Notes under the pieces: model-generated
Seen by the model: the letters and a program-made list of their open reading frames with translations, nothing else
What the model was told of the DNA's origin: nothing
The model's database searches: none
Translations under genes and position numbers: made by a program
Shown: one piece after another, positions 41,527 to 44,131 of the stretch
Layout of the letters: each line of letters opens with the position of its first letter
How positions within the stretch are numbered: position 1 is the stretch's first letter
Assembly: GCA_019117325.1 (NCBI GenBank)
Contig: DWZY01000329.1
Coordinates: forward strand, 1 to 44,131
Source of the DNA: Candidatus Brevibacterium intestinigallinarum
Lineage (GTDB): Bacteria > Actinomycetota > Actinomycetes > Actinomycetales > Brevibacteriaceae
Reading direction: 5' to 3'
DNA: 44,131 nt

Positions 41527-42828
41527 TCAGACGCCCACGGCCTGCTCCCACAGGTCCATGAAGTCCGGCATCGTCTTCGCGACGGTGCCCGGGTCGTCCA
41601 GCACCGTGCCGGGCACGCGCAGCGCGATGATCGCGCCGGCCATGACCATGCGGTGATCGTGGTACGTGCCCCAGACGGACGGCTGGTGCGGTGCGGAGCG
41701 GATGGTGAGGCTGTCCGGAGCCTCCTCGACATCCGCGCCGGCCTTGGTGAGCTCCGTCGTCAGGGCGGACAGCCGGTCCGTCTCATGGCCGCGCAGATGA
41801 CCGATGCCGCGCAGCGTGCTGGTCCCGTTCGCGAACGCGGCGACCGCCGCGGTCACGGGCGTCAGCTCGCCCACGTGTGAGAGGTCCAGGTCGACCGGGG
41901 ACAGCGTCGTGGGACCCGTGACGGTCAGCCCGGCGCGGGTCAGCGACACGGAGCCGCCGAACGCGACGGCGATGCGGCGGAACTCGTCGCCCGCCTGCGT
42001 CGTGTGCGCCGGCCAGTGGGGGATCGTGACGGTCCCGCCGGTCACCAGCGCGGCACCCAGGAAGGGGGCCGCGTTCGAGAGGTCGGGCTCGACGACGACA
42101 TCCAGGCCGCGGGGGCGGCCCGGCTCCACGACCCAGTGCCCGGGCTGCGGCTCCTCGACCGTCACCCCTGCATCCGCGAGCACCTCGATCGTCATGTCGA
42201 TGTGCGGGCGCGAGGGCAGTGCGTCACCCGTGTGGGTGACGTCGACGCCCAGGTCGAAGAGGCCGCCGGACAGCAGCAGTCCGGACACGAACTGGCTGGA
42301 GGCGGATGCATCGATCTGCACGTGGCCGCCGCGCACCCCGCCGGGCGCGGTCACGGTGAAGGGCAGACGGCCGTCCGCGGACTCCACCTGGACGCCCAGC
42401 GCCGTGAGCGCGTCGAGCAGTGTCGACATGGGGCGGGTGTAGGCCGTCTCGTCGCCGTCGAAGCGGACGGGGCGGCCGGTCGCCGCGGCCAGCGGCGGCA
42501 CGAACCGCATGACGGTGCCCGCCAGCCCGCAGTCCACGGTGAGCGGGGCCGGGGACCCGGTCGCGGCCTCGGGAGCGGGGATCGGAGTCACCCGCAGGTC
42601 CCCGCGGTCGTCCGTCGTGGCCCCGGCGCCCAGGCTGCGGATCGCATCGATCATGAGCTGGGTGTCGCGGCTGACGAGGGGGTTGCGGATGATCGACGGC
42701 GCGTCCGCGGCCGCCGCGGTGACGAGGTAGCGATTGGTGAGCGACTTGGAGCCGGGGACCACGACCTCGGCGTGGACGGGGGCCGAGGTCGCGGGTGCCT
42801 CCCAGCGGGAGGAGGAGACGTCCGCCAT
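41527..42828 (-). CDS. aroA: 3-phosphoshikimate 1-carboxyvinyltransferase (EPSP synthase)
   Basis: A 433-residue protein with VPGSKSLTNRYLV (PEP/S3P site), CGLAGTVMRFVPPLA, DGDETAYTRPMSTLLDAL, SRPHIDMTIEVL, LRGHETDRLSAL and TYHDHRMVMAGA. It is complete and normal in length. It makes EPSP from shikimate-3-phosphate and PEP in the shikimate pathway. The LAGTVMRF form is usual in actinobacteria. ATG 42828 overlaps the DoxX stop by one base and starts directly at the family N-terminus. Confidence 0.95.
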   Translation of the reverse strand: MADVSSSRWEAPATSAPVHAEVVVPGSKSLTNRYLVTAAAADAPSIIRNPLVSRDTQLMIDAIRSLGAGATTDDRGDLRVTPIPAPEAATGSPAPLTVDCGLAGTVMRFVPPLAAATGRPVRFDGDETAYTRPMSTLLDALTALGVQVESADGRLPFTVTAPGGVRGGHVQIDASASSQFVSGLLLSGGLFDLGVDVTHTGDALPSRPHIDMTIEVLADAGVTVEEPQPGHWVVEPGRPRGLDVVVEPDLSNAAPFLGAALVTGGTVTIPHWPAHTTQAGDEFRRIAVAFGGSVSLTRAGLTVTGPTTLSPVDLDLSHVGELTPVTAAVAAFANGTSTLRGIGHLRGHETDRLSALTTELTKAGADVEEAPDSLTIRSAPHQPSVWGTYHDHRMVMAGAIIALRVPGTVLDDPGTVAKTMPDFMDLWEQAVGV

Positions 42829-43325
42829 CAACGCGGCGTGACGGCGTCGACCGCCTTCGCGGAGGTCTTCTCGATGTTCTTCCGCAGGTCCTCGGCGGCG
42901 TGCTGGGCGCGCCACATGAGACCCGGGCGGCCGGCCGTGTCGACGCTGGCCAGCAGCGCGCCGCCCAGCATCGAGGAGCGCATGAGCAGCTCATTGCGCC
43001 GTGCAGCCTTCTCCTCCTTCGTCTGCGCCTTCCCGCTGCTCAGCGCATCGCCCGCGAGGTCCATGACGTAGGTGCTCACGAGGACGGCGGAGGCGGCGCG
43101 GGGGAACCGGCCGATCGCCAGCAGGGCACCGGCACCGGCCTGTGCGGCTCCGCAGGCGCGCGCGACGGTCTCCGGGCCCACCGGCAGGTCGACGAACCTG
43201 CGGGCGAGGGAGAGGACGGCCTCGGTCGACTCGACGGAGGCGCGCGGGTCACGGACCCGGGCGATGCCGTTCGCGATGTAGGCGCTGGCGAGCAGGGGAC
43301 GGGCGAGCAGGCGGACAGGGTTCAC
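42828..43325 (-). CDS. DoxX family membrane protein
   Basis: A 165-residue protein with RLLARPLLASAYIANGIARVRDP at the start, the DoxX first helix and its RP/GI signature. Further helices include ARACGAAQAGAGALLAIGRFPRAASAVLVSTYVMDLAG. A charged segment SSGKAQTKEEKAARRNELL and a final LMRSSMLGGALLASVD helix follow. DoxX proteins work in membrane thiol/redox stress networks (with SodA and SseA in mycobacteria). It lies back to back with sigR, and the 100-base spacer holds a SigR promoter in the other direction. The GTG start has GGAAGGAT 7 bases upstream. Confidence 0.87.
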   Translation of the reverse strand: MNPVRLLARPLLASAYIANGIARVRDPRASVESTEAVLSLARRFVDLPVGPETVARACGAAQAGAGALLAIGRFPRAASAVLVSTYVMDLAGDALSSGKAQTKEEKAARRNELLMRSSMLGGALLASVDTAGRPGLMWRAQHAAEDLRKNIEKTSAKAVDAVTPR

Positions 43326-43377
43326 GGTGGATCCTTCCGAGCAGGGTATGCGGTCTGTGCCACAGCATATCGTCCTC

Positions 43378-43403
43378 GGAATACGGGCGGGGGAGGGAGC
43401 GTT
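43378..43403 (+). promoter_or_regulatory. SigR-type autoregulatory promoter (GGAAT-N18-GTT)
   Basis: GGAAT (43378-43382), exactly 18 bases, GTT (43401-43403). This is the published SigR/SigH consensus. Transcription would start near 43410, only 4 bases before AAGGAGGT. Confidence 0.8.
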
Positions 43404-43425
43404 CCCGTGATGCAAGGAGGTGGCC

Positions 43426-44088
43426 GTGCCGACTGACACGACAGAGAGGCTCAGCGAGGGCCTACGATGGGATGCGATGACTGAGATCGCCCATCCGCCC
43501 GCAGCGGAGACAGACGACGAGCGCCACGAGCGCTTCGAGCGCGACGCGCTGGAGTACGTCAACCAGCTCTACGGCGCCGCACTGCGCATGACGCGCAATC
43601 CGGCTGACGCGGAGGACCTGGTGCAGGAGGCCTACGCGAAGGCGTACGCGGCCTTCCACCAGTACACGCCCGGGACCAACCTCAAGGCGTGGCTGTACCG
43701 GATCCTCACGAACACCTTCATCAACAACTACCGCAAGAAGCAGCGCAGGCCGCAGGAGTCCAGCGGCGAGGGCGTCGAGGACTGGCAGCTCCACCGCGCC
43801 GCCAGCCACACCTCGTCCGAAGGCCGCTCCGCAGAGCTCGTCGCCCTCGACCACCTGCCGGACTCCGACGTGACGGACGCCCTGTCCTCCCTGCCGGAGG
43901 ACCGGCGGATGGTCGTCTACTACGCGGATGTCGAGGGCATGCCGTACAAGGAGATCGCGGAGGTCATGGGGACTCCGATCGGCACGGTCATGTCCCGCCT
44001 GCACCGCGGGCGGCGGCAGCTGCGGGAGCTCCTGGCGGACTACGCGCAGGACCGCGGATTCGGACTCGAGTCGAAGGAGGAGTCGTGA
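43426..44088 (+). CDS. sigR: ECF sigma factor SigR/SigH
   Basis: A group IV sigma factor of 220 residues from GTG 43426, or 203 from ATG 43477. Region 2 has YGAALRMTRNPADAEDLVQEAY and LKAWLYRILTNTFINNYRKKQR. Region 4 has LPEDRRMVVYYADVEGMPYKEIAEVMG and GTVMSRLHRGRRQLR. This is nearly identical to SigR of Streptomyces and SigH of mycobacteria, which control the thiol-oxidative (mycothiol/thioredoxin) response. The upstream GTG has a near-perfect AAGGAGGT. The ATG has none, but TACGAT lies 8 bases before it. Both starts may be used. The anti-sigma gene follows directly. Confidence 0.94.
   Translation: MPTDTTERLSEGLRWDAMTEIAHPPAAETDDERHERFERDALEYVNQLYGAALRMTRNPADAEDLVQEAYAKAYAAFHQYTPGTNLKAWLYRILTNTFINNYRKKQRRPQESSGEGVEDWQLHRAASHTSSEGRSAELVALDHLPDSDVTDALSSLPEDRRMVVYYADVEGMPYKEIAEVMGTPIGTVMSRLHRGRRQLRELLADYAQDRGFGLESKEES
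43463..43468 (+). promoter_or_regulatory. second sigR -10 element (TACGAT)
   Basis: TACGAT lies inside the GTG-initiated reading frame and ends 8 bases before ATG 43477. It could make a leaderless message for the short SigR form. No -35 at normal spacing was found. Confidence 0.35.
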
Positions 44089-44090
44089 GC

Positions 44091-44131
44091 ATGGGCACCG
44101 GGAACGAGAAGCGCGACGACCCCTGCGGCGC
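44091..44131 (+). CDS. rsrA: mycothiol-system anti-sigma factor RsrA/RshA, N-terminal fragment
   Basis: Only 13 codons are in the window (MGTGNEKRDDPCG). The frame and position match the zinc anti-sigma factor that follows sigR in all actinobacteria. The early Cys fits the first conserved cysteine of RsrA proteins, though the HxxxCxxC centre is off the window. ATG 44091 is 8 bases after GGAG; GTG 44085, in frame, overlaps the sigR stop but is very close to the ribosome-binding site. Confidence 0.6.
   Translation, partial: MGTGNEKRDDPCG

Noticed and set aside
1..44131. CRISPR arrays, insertion sequences, prophage or riboswitches
   Set aside because: No regularly spaced repeats, transposase or phage genes and no recognisable aptamer motif were found.

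Overview
The window is high-GC DNA (about 70% by eye), with short gene gaps, many 1-4 base stop/start overlaps, frequent GTG starts and several apparently leaderless genes. The gene content is actinobacterial: DUF3117, DUF3107, AdnAB, UvrD2 with a four-cysteine element, a DUF2342 protein, a PDZ/Lon-type protease, UPF0182 and a SigR/RsrA pair. From memory of gene order, two blocks that lie far apart in Mycobacterium tuberculosis (around Rv1205-Rv1232c and around Rv3193c-Rv3228) are joined here. The DoxX-aroA-rsgA-hisN arrangement beside sigR suggests Micrococcales or a near relative. No species is assigned.

Region 1 (1-10.4 kb) starts with a LOG-family tail, folP2-like, DivIVA-domain and PIG-V mannosyltransferase genes in one overlapping operon. 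DUF3117 follows with a strong terminator, then an O-methyltransferase, an alkyltransferase-like protein and tatB. A five-gene minus-strand operon completes it (aminopeptidase P, S58 peptidase, CBS/MgtE-N protein, DUF1003, Mrp). Region 2 (10.4-25.3 kb) is nucleic-acid metabolism: a PHP phosphoesterase, a DEAD-box RNA helicase, DUF3107, AdnA-AdnB, a degenerate APH-fold protein, NudC and UvrD2. In this AdnA both Walker motifs of the motor are degenerate, and this NudC has lost its zinc ribbon.

Region 3 (25.2-33.7 kb) is a conserved but poorly understood actinobacterial neighbourhood: a TOMM cyclodehydratase/leader-binding-like protein, a YgjP-type metallopeptidase, a NUDIX hydrolase, a DUF2342 protein, a PDZ-Lon protease and UPF0182. 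The 484-base gap in it carries a cluster of TGTGGA (DnaA-box-core) motifs and an inverted repeat. Region 4 (33.9-38.3 kb) holds an initiator tRNA with a strong terminator, a DUF2236 (MpaB/Lcp) oxygenase, a flavin-dependent LLM oxidoreductase behind a SigR-type promoter, a spore-photoproduct-lyase-like radical SAM protein with a LexA-like box at its start, and a YceI gene with a palindrome inside its promoter.

Region 5 (38.3-44.1 kb) carries a class I aminotransferase and hisN (minus strand), the DoxX-aroA-rsgA operon (minus strand), and sigR with the first codons of its anti-sigma factor. sigR has a perfect SigR-type promoter, GGAAT-N18-GTT, followed by an in-frame upstream GTG with a strong ribosome-binding site. 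A second -10 lies close before a downstream ATG. This suggests the two-isoform autoregulation known for Streptomyces SigR. No mobile element, CRISPR array, integrase or recent horizontal insertion was seen.
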